DNA from: Terriglobia bacterium
GTDB lineage: Bacteria; Acidobacteriota; Terriglobia; Bryobacterales; Bryobacteraceae
Direction of reading: 5' to 3'
Assembly (NCBI GenBank): GCA_020073345.1
Contig: JAIQFI010000001.1
Span: 248,001-312,000 of the forward strand
DNA length: 64,000 nt
Made by a program: the position numbers and the translations under genes. Shown one piece after another: positions 15,080 through 23,676 of the stretch. Under the pieces are notes generated by a model, which made no database searches, was not told the DNA's origin, and saw nothing but the letters and a program-made list of their open reading frames with translations. Every line of letters starts with the position of its first letter. Within the stretch, counting starts at the first letter, position 1.

Positions 15080-16408
15080 CTATTTGCCTCGCGATTCCGA
15101 CAAGATCACAGCATCTCCCTCCCGCAGGTCACCGGATACTACCTCGGTGTACAGGCCGTCAGAAATCCCGACCTGTATCCTGCGCGCTTCCGGCATCCCT
15201 GCGTTATTCAGCACATAGACTGTCTGCTCGGTCTGCGGACCTTTTTGCTGCGACTGCGGCGGAGGTTTGACCACGGGACCCGCCTTATCGTCGGCAGGTT
15301 TATACCGCAGAGCGCTGTTGGAGACTCTCAGGACATTCTCTCGCACCTGGACCGGAATTCGAATGTTGGCGGTCATGCCCGGCAGCAGTTCCAGATCAGG
15401 GTTGGGAACGTCCATCACTGCGTCATAGGTGATCACGTTCTGAACATTGATCGGCGACTTGCGCACTTGGCGAACCGTCGCGTTAAATGTCCGCTTGGGT
15501 AGCGCGTCCACGGTAAACTGCGCGATCTGCCCGACGCGCACTCTGGCGACGTCGGCCTCATCGATGTCCGCGTCCACCTGCATCTTGGCCAGATCCTGCG
15601 CGACCTGAAAAAGCTCCGGGGCGGCGAAATTCGAAGCTACGGTCTGTCCGGCGTCCACATCCCGGGATATGACAACCCCATCGATAGGTGATGTGATGCG
15701 GGTGTGATCCAGGTCTAGTTTGGCTTGTTCCAGGGCTCCCTCGGCTTGCCGGACCTGGGCTTCCGCGGTCACTTCCTGAATTTTGGCGGCATCCAGCGCC
15801 TCCCGCATCTCGTCGATGGTCGTCTCGGCGACTTGTTCCTGCGCATCGCTCACTTCCCGGTCGGCGACTGCGACGTCGTAAGTGGCCTTGGCGCTTTCGA
15901 ACTGGTCATCCGAGACGATCGAACTCGCCGCAAGTTTTTGTTGCCGGTCGGCGGTGATCTTGGCTTCCCGCTCGCCCGCCAGCGCTTGCGCGACTAGTGC
16001 CTTCTGGCTTTCAGCAGTGGCCTGCGCCGTGCGGATATCGGTCTCGGCTTTCTGCACTGTCGCCTTCGCCGCGACCACCGCTGCCCGTGCGCTGTCGAGC
16101 GCCGCCTGAGCCTGATTCACTTTTTCCTGGAACGGCAGTGGGTCGATCTCGGCCAGGAGCTGCCCCTTGTGCACCTGGCTATTGAAGTCTGCGTGGAGGG
16201 CCTTCACGATGCCCGAAACCTGGCTGCCCACCGGCACCGTGAGGAGCGCGCTGCAGGTGCCGGTTACGGAAACGGTGGACTGGATTCTCCCCTCCTGCAC
16301 CGCCTCCGTCCTGTATTGCTTCGCACTACCTAAGTGCTCATACCTCCAGGTGCCCACGGCGACGGCACACATTCCCGCGCTCAGCAGAAGTGTCTGGCGT
16401 ATTTTCAT
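15080..16408 (-). CDS. HlyD/MacA-type periplasmic adaptor (membrane fusion protein)
   Basis: A 442-residue adaptor anchored in the inner membrane by an N-terminal segment (about residues 5-22). It has a split biotinyl-lipoyl domain (VGSQVSGIVKALHADFNSQVHKGQLLAEIDP, and DHTRITSPIDGVVISRDVDAG), a long alanine/glutamine-rich coiled-coil hairpin (about 90-230), and beta-barrel and membrane-proximal domains (ELLPGMTANIRIPV). Such proteins couple an inner-membrane ABC or RND pump to a TolC-like channel. No pump or outer-membrane factor gene is adjacent, so it is an orphan here. Its last 14 codons were copied in the neighbouring duplication. Confidence 0.9.
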   Translation of the reverse strand: MKIRQTLLLSAGMCAVAVGTWRYEHLGSAKQYRTEAVQEGRIQSTVSVTGTCSALLTVPVGSQVSGIVKALHADFNSQVHKGQLLAEIDPLPFQEKVNQAQAALDSARAAVVAAKATVQKAETDIRTAQATAESQKALVAQALAGEREAKITADRQQKLAASSIVSDDQFESAKATYDVAVADREVSDAQEQVAETTIDEMREALDAAKIQEVTAEAQVRQAEGALEQAKLDLDHTRITSPIDGVVISRDVDAGQTVASNFAAPELFQVAQDLAKMQVDADIDEADVARVRVGQIAQFTVDALPKRTFNATVRQVRKSPINVQNVITYDAVMDVPNPDLELLPGMTANIRIPVQVRENVLRVSNSALRYKPADDKAGPVVKPPPQSQQKGPQTEQTVYVLNNAGMPEARRIQVGISDGLYTEVVSGDLREGDAVILSESRGK

Positions 16409-16557
16409 AACGGCGTGGCCTTCCGCCGGTACAGACGGCTCGTCATTCCAGACCGTTACTGTGCCATTTGGGCATGCTGGCTCAATGACTTGAACCCGGC
16501 GGCGACGGGGAAACCGATTCCATGATACGATCAGGCTCCGAAAGGCACTAAAGACTG

Positions 16558-16887
16558 ATGCGACAGCTTCGATGGTTCTTCGCGATCATAGTTGCGGTCC
16601 CGGCCTTCCTGGATGGCGGGCCAATTTACGGAGTAATCCTTTTTAATTCCCAGGCCGTCCGCGGCGCGGCTATCAGCATCGCTTGCCCGGGTGCGCCCCC
16701 GGCCAATGGTTCGACTCTCGACGATGGATCTTATCGGGTTCCTGTTCCGCGGCAGGGACGGTGCACGTTCACCGTCAAAAGCGGCAACATACAGGCTAGC
16801 GCCGAGGTCGTCTCCCTGCAAGACGCCGCGCAATACAACTTTGTGGTGGTGGCAGCCGGTGGCGGATATGAACTTAGACGTAGATAA
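16558..16887 (+). CDS. Small exported hypothetical protein
   Basis: A 109-residue protein with a signal peptide (about 1-20). Its short beta-rich body reads like a single carboxypeptidase-regulatory or Ig-like fold: GVILFNSQAVRGAAISIACPG, then DDGSYRVPVPRQGRCTFTV. Two cysteines could form a disulfide. It overlaps the next gene by 20 bases, so the two are translationally coupled and may act together. I do not recognise a named family. Composition here is less GC-rich than most of the window. Confidence 0.65.
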   Translation: MRQLRWFFAIIVAVPAFLDGGPIYGVILFNSQAVRGAAISIACPGAPPANGSTLDDGSYRVPVPRQGRCTFTVKSGNIQASAEVVSLQDAAQYNFVVVAAGGGYELRRR

Positions 16888-17878
16888 ACCGGCGGCGGAC
16901 AAGCCCCCCAAAGGCGACGGCACCCAGAAGACCGGCGGTCTCGACTGGATGGAATTGTCGAAGGTGGTGGCCATGCCGCTCGTGACGCTTCTCGTGGGCG
17001 GTTACTTCAGCTATTCCATCAGTTCGCGACAGGAGGCTGACCAGCGTGGCCAACTGTACGCCAGTATGATGAGCAAGCGCGAAGAATCCGATTCGGCCTT
17101 GCGCAAGGACATGTTTCAGTCTATTCTCGCCACTTTCATGAACAAGAAAGACAAACAACCGCTGGCGGAAGAGCTGGAACAGGAAGTCTTGAACATCGAG
17201 CTGATGGCCTACAATTTCCATGAATCACTGGATCTGGGTCCGCTGTTCAAGCACGTGCAACGCAATCTGATAAATGCCAAGGGGAGCGCCGACGAGAATC
17301 TGATGGTGCGCGTCGAGAAAGTCGCCAAGGAAGTAAAGGCTCAGCAGCTGGCGGTGCTGGCCGACAAGGGCGAAGTGGATTGGGCAAATCTCGATCTTGA
17401 CGCGATGACAGCCACATTCGGGAAATCGATGGTGGATCCGCCGCCAGACAAGAAGCGCGGCGGCCCGACGTTGTGCATGTCCATCGATTCCGACAGCGGA
17501 GAAACCCACTGGCGCCAGTTCTCGCTCAGGTTTCTCGACTTCAATAAGGAGAGGCGGGAGGCGGAAATCAGCCTGTCGGTTTCGAAGCCCTTATCCAAGG
17601 AGGAGTGCGGGGCAATTCAGGATTCCAAGAAGGAAATGGATAACGTTGAGGCCCATGCGCAGTTTTGGGTTGGATTATTCGCGTTTCCGATGATCGACAA
17701 TACGCATTTGACTCACAGTGAACGTTGCGCGGTATCGGTGACGGATATTCCCGACGAAAACAATGTGCGGATCGCCGTGTCATTTTTCCAGGCTTCCCGC
17801 GCTTCGTTGAAGGACAAGCTCTACTACGACGAAATCCTGCATGACGTCGTCGGCGGTAAACCGGAGAAAGACAGGTAG
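16868..17878 (+). CDS. Single-pass membrane protein of unknown function
   Basis: A 336-residue protein with a charged cytoplasmic N-terminus (about 1-25), one transmembrane helix (about residues 33-53, VVAMPLVTLLVGGYFSYSI) and a long soluble part. The soluble part begins with a helical, probably coiled-coil region (RQEADQRGQLYASMMSKREESDSALRKD) and ends in a mixed domain with two cysteines. The ATG at 16868 is the first start that places the helix near the N-terminus, and it lies inside the end of the preceding gene. I do not recognise the family. Topology suggests a periplasmic sensor or scaffold, but this is only inference. Confidence 0.7.
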   Translation: MNLDVDKPAADKPPKGDGTQKTGGLDWMELSKVVAMPLVTLLVGGYFSYSISSRQEADQRGQLYASMMSKREESDSALRKDMFQSILATFMNKKDKQPLAEELEQEVLNIELMAYNFHESLDLGPLFKHVQRNLINAKGSADENLMVRVEKVAKEVKAQQLAVLADKGEVDWANLDLDAMTATFGKSMVDPPPDKKRGGPTLCMSIDSDSGETHWRQFSLRFLDFNKERREAEISLSVSKPLSKEECGAIQDSKKEMDNVEAHAQFWVGLFAFPMIDNTHLTHSERCAVSVTDIPDENNVRIAVSFFQASRASLKDKLYYDEILHDVVGGKPEKDR

Positions 17879-17901
17879 ACTGCGGCCGTACAGGAGGTTT
17901 T

Positions 17902-18345
17902 ATGACGTTTCGGCTTCGTACCGCAATAAGTATGGCCTGCCTTACGGGCGTGGCATTGCTGGTTATGACGGGATCCGTGGCGTATCCCCAAGACGACTCG
18001 GACAAATCCAATCAGAGCGAGAAGAAGAAGCCTGAGGCCAGAAAGGTGGACGTCAAGGTCAAGGTTTCCGCGACGGACGGGAAGCGGCTTCCCGCCAACT
18101 CGGTGGTGGAAATATCCGGCCAAGAGTCCCCTTGCGGAAACCTGAACTCCAATGACGCCAGAGCCACGGTCGACGACAAAGGGGAAGCGATCTTCCACGG
18201 CGTTCCCGCCTGCAAGGTTAGTGTAAAAATCAACCTGAACGAATATCTGCCGGTGACGAAAAGGGTTGATTTGACAGACTACAAGTCGTGCGCGCCGCAA
18301 ACACCGTGTGAAGTTGTCGCCTTGGTACTCGAGCCAGTTCACTAG
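17902..18345 (+). CDS. Exported hypothetical protein with CxxxC-type cysteines
   Basis: A 147-residue protein with a strong AGGAGG ribosome-binding site seven bases before the ATG. A signal peptide spans about residues 1-32. It is followed by a charged Lys/Glu linker and a beta-rich domain: VDVKVKVSATDGKRLPANSVVEISG, then a carboxypeptidase-regulatory-like strand pattern DDKGEAIFHGVPACKVSVKINLNEY. Four cysteines in the mature part may form disulfides. It follows the membrane protein gene by 23 bases and probably shares its transcript. No family is recognised. Confidence 0.66.
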   Translation: MTFRLRTAISMACLTGVALLVMTGSVAYPQDDSDKSNQSEKKKPEARKVDVKVKVSATDGKRLPANSVVEISGQESPCGNLNSNDARATVDDKGEAIFHGVPACKVSVKINLNEYLPVTKRVDLTDYKSCAPQTPCEVVALVLEPVH

Positions 18346-18415
18346 AATCAGAATCGCGCTTTCGCGAGGCTGAGATCAGGAGCATATGCTAGCCTGAGAG
18401 CAAGCTGGAGGGCGT

Positions 18416-19720
18416 ATGCGCGTGTTTACTCTGGGTTTGGTAACGGCCTCTTTCGCCATTGCCCAGACTCCCACATTTAGTAAGGATGTCGCACCGATCC
18501 TGCAAAAACATTGCCAGGAGTGTCATCGCGCGGGCGAAATCGGCCCCATGCCGCTGTTGAGCTTTGCCGACACGCGGCCGTGGGCGAAGTCCATCAAGGA
18601 GGCGGTGGTTTCCCGCCGGATGCCGCCCTGGTACGCCGATCCGCACTACGGGAAATTCTCCAATGACCGGTCGCTGACGCAGGCCGAGATCAATACGCTG
18701 GTCGCTTGGGCCGATAACGGGGCGCAGCAGGGTAATGCAAAGGACGCTCCGCCGCCGCGCGAGTTCGCCGAAGGCTGGCAGATCGGCAAGCCCGATCTGG
18801 TGCTCGATACGGGAGTCGATTTCAAGGTTCCCGCGCAAGGAACCATCCAGTACACGCACTTCGTGGTGCCCACAGGCTTCACCGAAGACAAGTGGATCAA
18901 GGAGATCGAGGTTCGGCCGGGGAACAAGGCCGTGGTGCATCACGTGGTGCTCTACGCGCGGCCGAAGGGCTCACAGTTCATGGGCGAGGCCAAGCCCGGC
19001 GAGCCGTACGTCCTGCCGAATGCCGGACAGGCTCCGCGCCAGCGTCCGCCGCAGGGCGATCGGGCTCAACTCTACGGCATCAATGGAGGCGCATATGAAA
19101 TGGCCGCCGTGTACGTGCCCGGCGGCATCGCGTACCGCGTTCTTCCCGACCAGGCTCGCCTGATTCCGGCCGGAGCCGATCTGATCTTTCAGATGCACTA
19201 CACTTCCAACGGGAAGGAAGGCGTCGACCGCACCAAGGTGGGGATCGTGTTCGCGAAAGAGCCTCCCAAGGAGCGCGTAGTGAACACGTTCATCATGAAC
19301 CAGACGCTGCGCATTCCGCCCGGCGAAGGCGATCATCGCGTGGACGGCAAAGTGACGCTGCAGCAGGACGCCACGCTGGAGTCACTGTTTCCGCACATGC
19401 ACCTGCGCGGGAAAGCGTTCGAGTACACCGCAACGTTTCCTAACGGCGAGACCCGGACTCTGCTCAGAGTGCCGCGGTACGACTTCAATTGGCAGCTCAC
19501 CTATTATCTGGATCAGCCCATCGTCTTGCCTGCGGGGACGCAACTCACAGCGACTGCCTATTACGACAACTCGGCCAACAACAAGTTCAATCCCGATCCG
19601 TCGAAAGAGGTCTACTGGGGCGATCAGAGCTGGGAAGAGATGCTGGCCGGGTTCGTGGACCTGGCAATTCCAGTTAACATGAATCCGGTTGATCTGGTGC
19701 GTCCCAAAACTTCGCGTTGA
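18416..19720 (+). CDS. Cytochrome c / copper type II monooxygenase-like exported protein
   Basis: A 434-residue protein with a signal peptide (1-16). An N-terminal c-type haem motif CQECH (Cys33-His37) is followed by WYADPHYGKFSNDRSLTQAE, typical of haem domains in this family. The C-terminal two-thirds resembles the peptidylglycine/dopamine monooxygenase fold. It retains histidines in the expected places: VVHHVVLYARP, IFQMHYTSNG and FPHMHLRGKAFEY. These could ligate two copper ions. Such fusions are frequent in acidobacteria and planctomycetes and their substrates are unknown. A periplasmic redox role is likely. The gene converges with the next one end to end (stops at 19720 and 19721). Confidence 0.85.
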   Translation: MRVFTLGLVTASFAIAQTPTFSKDVAPILQKHCQECHRAGEIGPMPLLSFADTRPWAKSIKEAVVSRRMPPWYADPHYGKFSNDRSLTQAEINTLVAWADNGAQQGNAKDAPPPREFAEGWQIGKPDLVLDTGVDFKVPAQGTIQYTHFVVPTGFTEDKWIKEIEVRPGNKAVVHHVVLYARPKGSQFMGEAKPGEPYVLPNAGQAPRQRPPQGDRAQLYGINGGAYEMAAVYVPGGIAYRVLPDQARLIPAGADLIFQMHYTSNGKEGVDRTKVGIVFAKEPPKERVVNTFIMNQTLRIPPGEGDHRVDGKVTLQQDATLESLFPHMHLRGKAFEYTATFPNGETRTLLRVPRYDFNWQLTYYLDQPIVLPAGTQLTATAYYDNSANNKFNPDPSKEVYWGDQSWEEMLAGFVDLAIPVNMNPVDLVRPKTSR

Positions 19721-20680
19721 TCAGTCCCAGGGGCTCTTGGTTCCGTACGGCAGGCTGGTGCCCATCGCCTCGATCTCGTGGATCTTGCCACTGCGGATCT
19801 TGAAGATCTCGCCGGCCTGCAGGTTCGATGTGCCGCCGCCCATGGGGATCACGTCCACGCCCGGTACGCCCTGGATCTTGATGCTCCTGACGCCGCCGCG
19901 GTGCTGGAACATCGGGAAGCTGAACACCAGCCCCTTTTGCTCGTCGACGACGGTCAGCCTGCGTGGCCACAGCCGGGTGATGAAGCTCAGCACCTGGCTA
20001 TCGATCTGCGCCGTGCAGCTCAGCGTCCCGATCACCGCCATATCTTGGTTGGCCTTGGGCGAGCCAAGGTCCACCGGCCACGGAACCGGCGTCTTGTTGT
20101 GCGTAGTCTGACCACCGTTTTCGTGCCGCTCGCAGTCGTCGGCGAACGGAGCGATACTGCCCTTGCCGTGCTCGATCGCCTCGAAGTAGGAATCTGCCGC
20201 GTCGATCATTACTTGCCGCGGGGTCCGCTCATTATCATTAACGTCGGCCAGCAGCCCGGGCCGAGCGGTAACGAGATTCTGCATGCGACCGGGGCGCATG
20301 TTGCGCGCCAGCACGTGCTCGATCTCGGTGATCTTGCCGCCGATCACCTTCAGGCGCATGGCGATGATCAGGGGCTTGTCCCACTCCTTCATCACGCCAT
20401 AGAACGCGACCTGGCTGCTGGCGGGATCGACCGCATAGATCTTGAAGGTCGTGGGCGCCTCGGACGCTCCCACCCATAGTCCTTCGCCGACCTGGATCTC
20501 GGCCGTGTTCTCGGTGTACCGCACGCCCTTGGCCAGCGGCAGGCCGGAAGGATCGTGCTTGACCATCGCCGCGAGGTAGCGGTCGACCAGACCGGTCATA
20601 CAAGCGCGATCGCAGGGGTTGGGCAACTGCGCCCAGGCGCTGGATGCAAATAAGATGACGAGGGAAATGGAGGTTCTCAC
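19721..20680 (-). CDS. Exported NTF2/SnoaL-like hypothetical protein
   Basis: About 319 residues with a signal peptide (RTSISLVILFASSAWAQ) and two cysteines just after it (CDRAC). The body looks like two NTF2/SnoaL-type halves: MTGLVDRYLAAMVKHDPSGLPLAKGVRYTENTAEIQVGEGLW, then an ISxxP-like segment, and QVMIDAADSYFEAIEHG. A TATAAT hexamer (20689-20694 on this strand) lies just upstream of possible starts GTG 20680 and TTG 20686, so the transcript may be almost leaderless. I chose GTG. Similar proteins are annotated only as hypothetical in acidobacteria and fungi. No catalytic residues can be proposed. Confidence 0.75.
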   Translation of the reverse strand: MRTSISLVILFASSAWAQLPNPCDRACMTGLVDRYLAAMVKHDPSGLPLAKGVRYTENTAEIQVGEGLWVGASEAPTTFKIYAVDPASSQVAFYGVMKEWDKPLIIAMRLKVIGGKITEIEHVLARNMRPGRMQNLVTARPGLLADVNDNERTPRQVMIDAADSYFEAIEHGKGSIAPFADDCERHENGGQTTHNKTPVPWPVDLGSPKANQDMAVIGTLSCTAQIDSQVLSFITRLWPRRLTVVDEQKGLVFSFPMFQHRGGVRSIKIQGVPGVDVIPMGGGTSNLQAGEIFKIRSGKIHEIEAMGTSLPYGTKSPWD

Positions 20681-20712
20681 GCCCAACGATTATATACACT
20701 GAAGAAACTACT

Positions 20713-21285
20713 ATGTGGACTCGCATCCCCGACATCGTTGGACCCGTGTGGCTTGCGATCTTTATCATCTGGGCCATTAGCGGGCTCACGGTGAAGGATA
20801 CGGTCCGCTCCAAGTCCGACGCGCGAGCGCGCCTCATGGTGTGGGGCGTCCTGCTGGGCTGGTTCATTCTGTTCAACCCGAGGTTCCGTCCGGGCGCGCT
20901 GGCCGAACGATTCGTTCCGGTCGGACCGGCCGCCACCTACCCCGGAGCAGCGCTGACGATCGTGGGACTCGGATTCGCCCTGTGGGCGCGCTTCGCCATC
21001 GGCCGCAACTGGGGCGGCGCCATCACCGTGCAGGAAGGCCACAAGGTAGTTCGCAGCGGGCCCTATGCGCTGGTGCGGCACCCGATCTATTCGGGCTTCA
21101 TGCTGGCCACCTTCGGCACGGCGATCATTTTTGGCGAAGTGGGCGGATTGGTCTCGACAGCGCTGGTGGTGATCTGCTGGGGGTACAAAGCGCGCCTGGA
21201 AGAGTCCTTCATGATCGAGCAGTTCGGCGCGGAGTACGAACAGTATCGCCACGAGGTTAAGGGACTGATTCCCGGAGTCTGGTAA
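20713..21285 (+). CDS. Isoprenylcysteine carboxyl methyltransferase-like membrane protein
   Basis: A 190-residue polytopic membrane protein of the ICMT/PEMT superfamily. Four or five hydrophobic helices precede the SAM-binding C-terminal signature GPYALVRHPIYSGFMLATFG, followed by the conserved E-E pair in YKARLEESFMIEQFGAEYEQYRHEVKGLIP. Bacterial members methylate unknown small lipophilic acceptors; protein prenylation is not expected in bacteria. It is divergent from the NTF2-like gene, with only about 30 bases between them. Confidence 0.88.
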   Translation: MWTRIPDIVGPVWLAIFIIWAISGLTVKDTVRSKSDARARLMVWGVLLGWFILFNPRFRPGALAERFVPVGPAATYPGAALTIVGLGFALWARFAIGRNWGGAITVQEGHKVVRSGPYALVRHPIYSGFMLATFGTAIIFGEVGGLVSTALVVICWGYKARLEESFMIEQFGAEYEQYRHEVKGLIPGVW

Positions 21286-21363
21286 TTTCGCCGCTCGCCG
21301 GTCCCAAAGCGCCGTTCGTCGAAAATCTGGTAACCACCCGCGCCGCCGAGAGTACAGTTAGGT

Positions 21364-22110
21364 ATGCTCTTTCGATGTTTTGTTCTAACCGCGACGGCTG
21401 CCGGTTTCCTGGCCGCCGCTGACTCGAAGGATATCCGCCGCAGCTTCCCGTTGGACAGCCACGGCCACGTAACTATCGACACCTACAAGGGATCGATCCG
21501 CGTCTCGACGTGGGACCGGAATGAGATCGACGTCGCGGTCCGGATCGAAGAAGATGGCGATGTGTTCGCCCAGAGCATAAGGTATGCCGACGTCCGCTTC
21601 GACGCATCGGCTTCCGATCTTCGGATCACCAGCAACGATCAATGGTCTTTTTTCCTGGACGGGTCCCCACCCCTGTATCACTACACGATTCGGATGCCGC
21701 GCGCCGCGAGTCTGCGGATCAAGGACTACAAATCCGAAACCGATGTCAGCGATCTGGCCGGCGAATTTGAAGTCAACACTTACAAGGGCTCCGTCCAACT
21801 GAGGAATCATACCGGCGGGCTGATGGTGAATACTTACAAAGGCGAAGTGCGGGCCGACTTTGCCGCAGTCACCGCACCCGTCCGGATCGAGACCTACAAA
21901 GGCAGCATCGATCTCCGGATGCCTCGTGAGAGCCGTTTCGATCTATCTACCGACTTGGGACGCCGGGGAGGCGACCCGGATAACGATTTCGCGCGTTATG
22001 TCCGGACGTCGAACTTGCGCGATCGCGTACATCGCTCACAGGTCAATGGAGGAGGCCCGGAAGTGCGGGTGCGGTCCTACAAAGGCGAGTTCAGGCTGCG
22101 CGCCCGCTGA
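21364..22110 (+). CDS. Exported TYKG-repeat protein (DUF4097-like beta-helix)
   Basis: A 248-residue exported protein (signal peptide about 1-19). The mature chain contains six copies of a short motif of the form V/I-x-T/S-Y-K-G-x-V/I-x-L: DTYKGSIRV, KDYKSETDV, NTYKGSVQL, NTYKGEVRA, ETYKGSIDL and RSYKGEFRL. Repeats of this kind are typical of the single-sheet solenoid in DUF4097-type putative adhesins, where each turn repeats every 18-20 residues. A surface or periplasmic role is inferred. The last 34 bases overlap the convergent MFS gene. Confidence 0.78.
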   Translation: MLFRCFVLTATAAGFLAAADSKDIRRSFPLDSHGHVTIDTYKGSIRVSTWDRNEIDVAVRIEEDGDVFAQSIRYADVRFDASASDLRITSNDQWSFFLDGSPPLYHYTIRMPRAASLRIKDYKSETDVSDLAGEFEVNTYKGSVQLRNHTGGLMVNTYKGEVRADFAAVTAPVRIETYKGSIDLRMPRESRFDLSTDLGRRGGDPDNDFARYVRTSNLRDRVHRSQVNGGGPEVRVRSYKGEFRLRAR

Positions 22111-23390
22111 GTCGAGAGCACCAGGGCCGCGGACAGTCCGCAGGCGGCGGCCAGCGATAGCCACACTCCCGGCATCGCCGGGTTTCCGGTCACGTGAATC
22201 AGATACGTGCAGATGGCCGGCGTGAAACCTCCGAAGACCGCGGTCGCCAGGCTGTAGGCCACCGAGAATCCGGAGGTGCGGACCTCCACGGGCATGATCT
22301 CGGTCAAGTACACCGCCATCGCGCCATTGTAGGCCGCATACACAAATGCCAGCCACAGCTCCACCATCAAGAGCCGGGAAAACGACGGCGCGCTCACTAG
22401 CCAGCTCAGCGTGGGATAGGCGGTGAGCAGCGCCGCGATCGTGCACGCGATCAGAATCGGGCGGCGCCCGATCCGGTCGGATAGCGCGCCCGAAAGCGGC
22501 AGCACTAAAAGATTGCAGGCGCCCACGCACAGCGTAACGATCAGATTTCCCGACGCCGCCAGATGCAGGACGCTCGCACCGAACGTAGGCGTGTAGGCGG
22601 TGACGAAGTAGAAGCTGACAGTGGTCATGGTCGCCATCATCATGCCGAGCAGGACCAGCCTCCAGTTGGCGGCAACCGAGCGGGCGATCTCGGCCGGCCG
22701 CGGGGCGTGCGTGCGCTGGAGAAACGCTTCGGTCTCTTCGAGCGAACGGCGCAGCATCAATAAGAAGGGCAGCAGCGTGCAGCCCGCCAGGAACGGAATC
22801 CGCCAGCCCCACTGCTGGATCTGGCCGGTGGACAGGGTCAACGTCAGTACCAGCCCGATCACGGCGGCGAACATCACGGCCACCTGCTGGCTCGCGGATT
22901 GCCACGCGACGTAGAATCCCTTGCGTCCTGCGGTGGCGATTTCGGAAAGATACACCGAGACGCCGCCCAGCTCGACGCCCGCCGAGAAACCTTGCAAGAG
23001 CCGCCCGACCAGCACCAGCAAAGGCGCGGCCAAGCCTATGGCCACGTAGCCGGGCAGCAGCGCGATCGACAGGGTTCCCACTGCCATCAGCGCAAGCGTC
23101 ATAAGAAGACCCTTGCGGCGGCCGTGATGGTCGATATAAGCGCCCAGCATGATCGCTCCCAGGGGTCGCATGAGGAACCCCGCGCCGAAGGTCGCCAGTG
23201 AGAGCATCAGCGAAGCGTACTCGTTCCCGCTGGGGAAGAACGTGACGGCAATCGCGGCGGCGTAGTAGGCGAAGATCTGGAAATCGTACATTTCCAGAGC
23301 GTTCCCGGCCGCGACGCGGACCACCCGGCGGACCTGCGAAGTCCGGACTTGGGTCGCTACGGGCGGATTGAGGCTGGTCGGGGTGGCCAT
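22077..23390 (-). CDS. MFS transporter, metabolite:H+ symporter type (citrate-like)
   Basis: A protein of about 437 residues with 12 predicted membrane helices and hallmarks of the MHS subfamily. These are EMYDFQIFAYYAAAIAVTFFPS in helix 1, the loop motif GAYIDHHGRRKGL after helix 2, GRLLQGFSAGVELGGVSVYLSE in helix 4, and a second loop motif GALSDRIGRRPILI. The family transports citrate, tricarballylate, alpha-ketoglutarate and similar carboxylates; the precise substrate cannot be told. I chose the ATG at 23390, preceded by GGAAG. An in-frame TTG at 23453 would add a 21-residue segment that looks non-coding. Confidence 0.88.
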   Translation of the reverse strand: MATPTSLNPPVATQVRTSQVRRVVRVAAGNALEMYDFQIFAYYAAAIAVTFFPSGNEYASLMLSLATFGAGFLMRPLGAIMLGAYIDHHGRRKGLLMTLALMAVGTLSIALLPGYVAIGLAAPLLVLVGRLLQGFSAGVELGGVSVYLSEIATAGRKGFYVAWQSASQQVAVMFAAVIGLVLTLTLSTGQIQQWGWRIPFLAGCTLLPFLLMLRRSLEETEAFLQRTHAPRPAEIARSVAANWRLVLLGMMMATMTTVSFYFVTAYTPTFGASVLHLAASGNLIVTLCVGACNLLVLPLSGALSDRIGRRPILIACTIAALLTAYPTLSWLVSAPSFSRLLMVELWLAFVYAAYNGAMAVYLTEIMPVEVRTSGFSVAYSLATAVFGGFTPAICTYLIHVTGNPAMPGVWLSLAAACGLSAALVLSTQRARSLNSPL

Positions 23391-23609
23391 GGCGGCTTCC
23401 GTCCAAGCATACCTCCACCCTTGGGCATGTGGCGCGAAAAAATGCAGTAACAAAACGAACCCAAGCAGGTATTAATGCCATCGCGGAACGAGGTCCATTT
23501 CAAGGTTCAACGGTGCGCAGGCCGGAAAAGCCGGGATCAAGGGCCAAATGGCTGGAAGGAGTGAAAATAGACTTCTCTGAAATTGGGAAATTCGGGCGAG
23601 GTATGCCCC

Positions 23610-23638
23610 TTGACACCCAAATAAAGTGTTGATAATGT
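23610..23638 (+). promoter_or_regulatory. Sigma-70-type promoter of TonB receptor gene
   Basis: TTGACA (23610-23615) and TAATGT (23633-23638) are separated by 17 bases, close to the housekeeping consensus. The start codon at 23677 lies about 32 bases after the expected transcription start. The remainder of the 286-base divergent gap to the MFS gene shows no other clear element. Confidence 0.72.
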
Positions 23639-23676
23639 TTTTCACAGTTTTGGTCAGGAAAGCGGGGAAAGGGGTA

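Larger units (their letters stand above)
14375..15128 (+). repeat. Duplicated block, copy 2 (barrel gene plus HlyD tail)
   Basis: Second copy of the block beginning near 13420. In this copy the antisense HlyD tail is continuous with the full adaptor gene, so this end is the ancestral context. Between the copies, 14173-14374 holds the SDR fragment and nothing else I recognise. Confidence 0.75.

Noticed and set aside
22036-23481. A second minus-strand frame of about 480 codons overlapping the MFS gene
   Set aside because: Out-of-frame shadow; the MFS frame carries the family motifs and membrane helices.
23429-23632. Small plus-strand frame of 67 codons upstream of the first TonB receptor
   Set aside because: No ribosome-binding site or protein-like pattern, overlaps the MFS start region and contains the receptor's -35 element.
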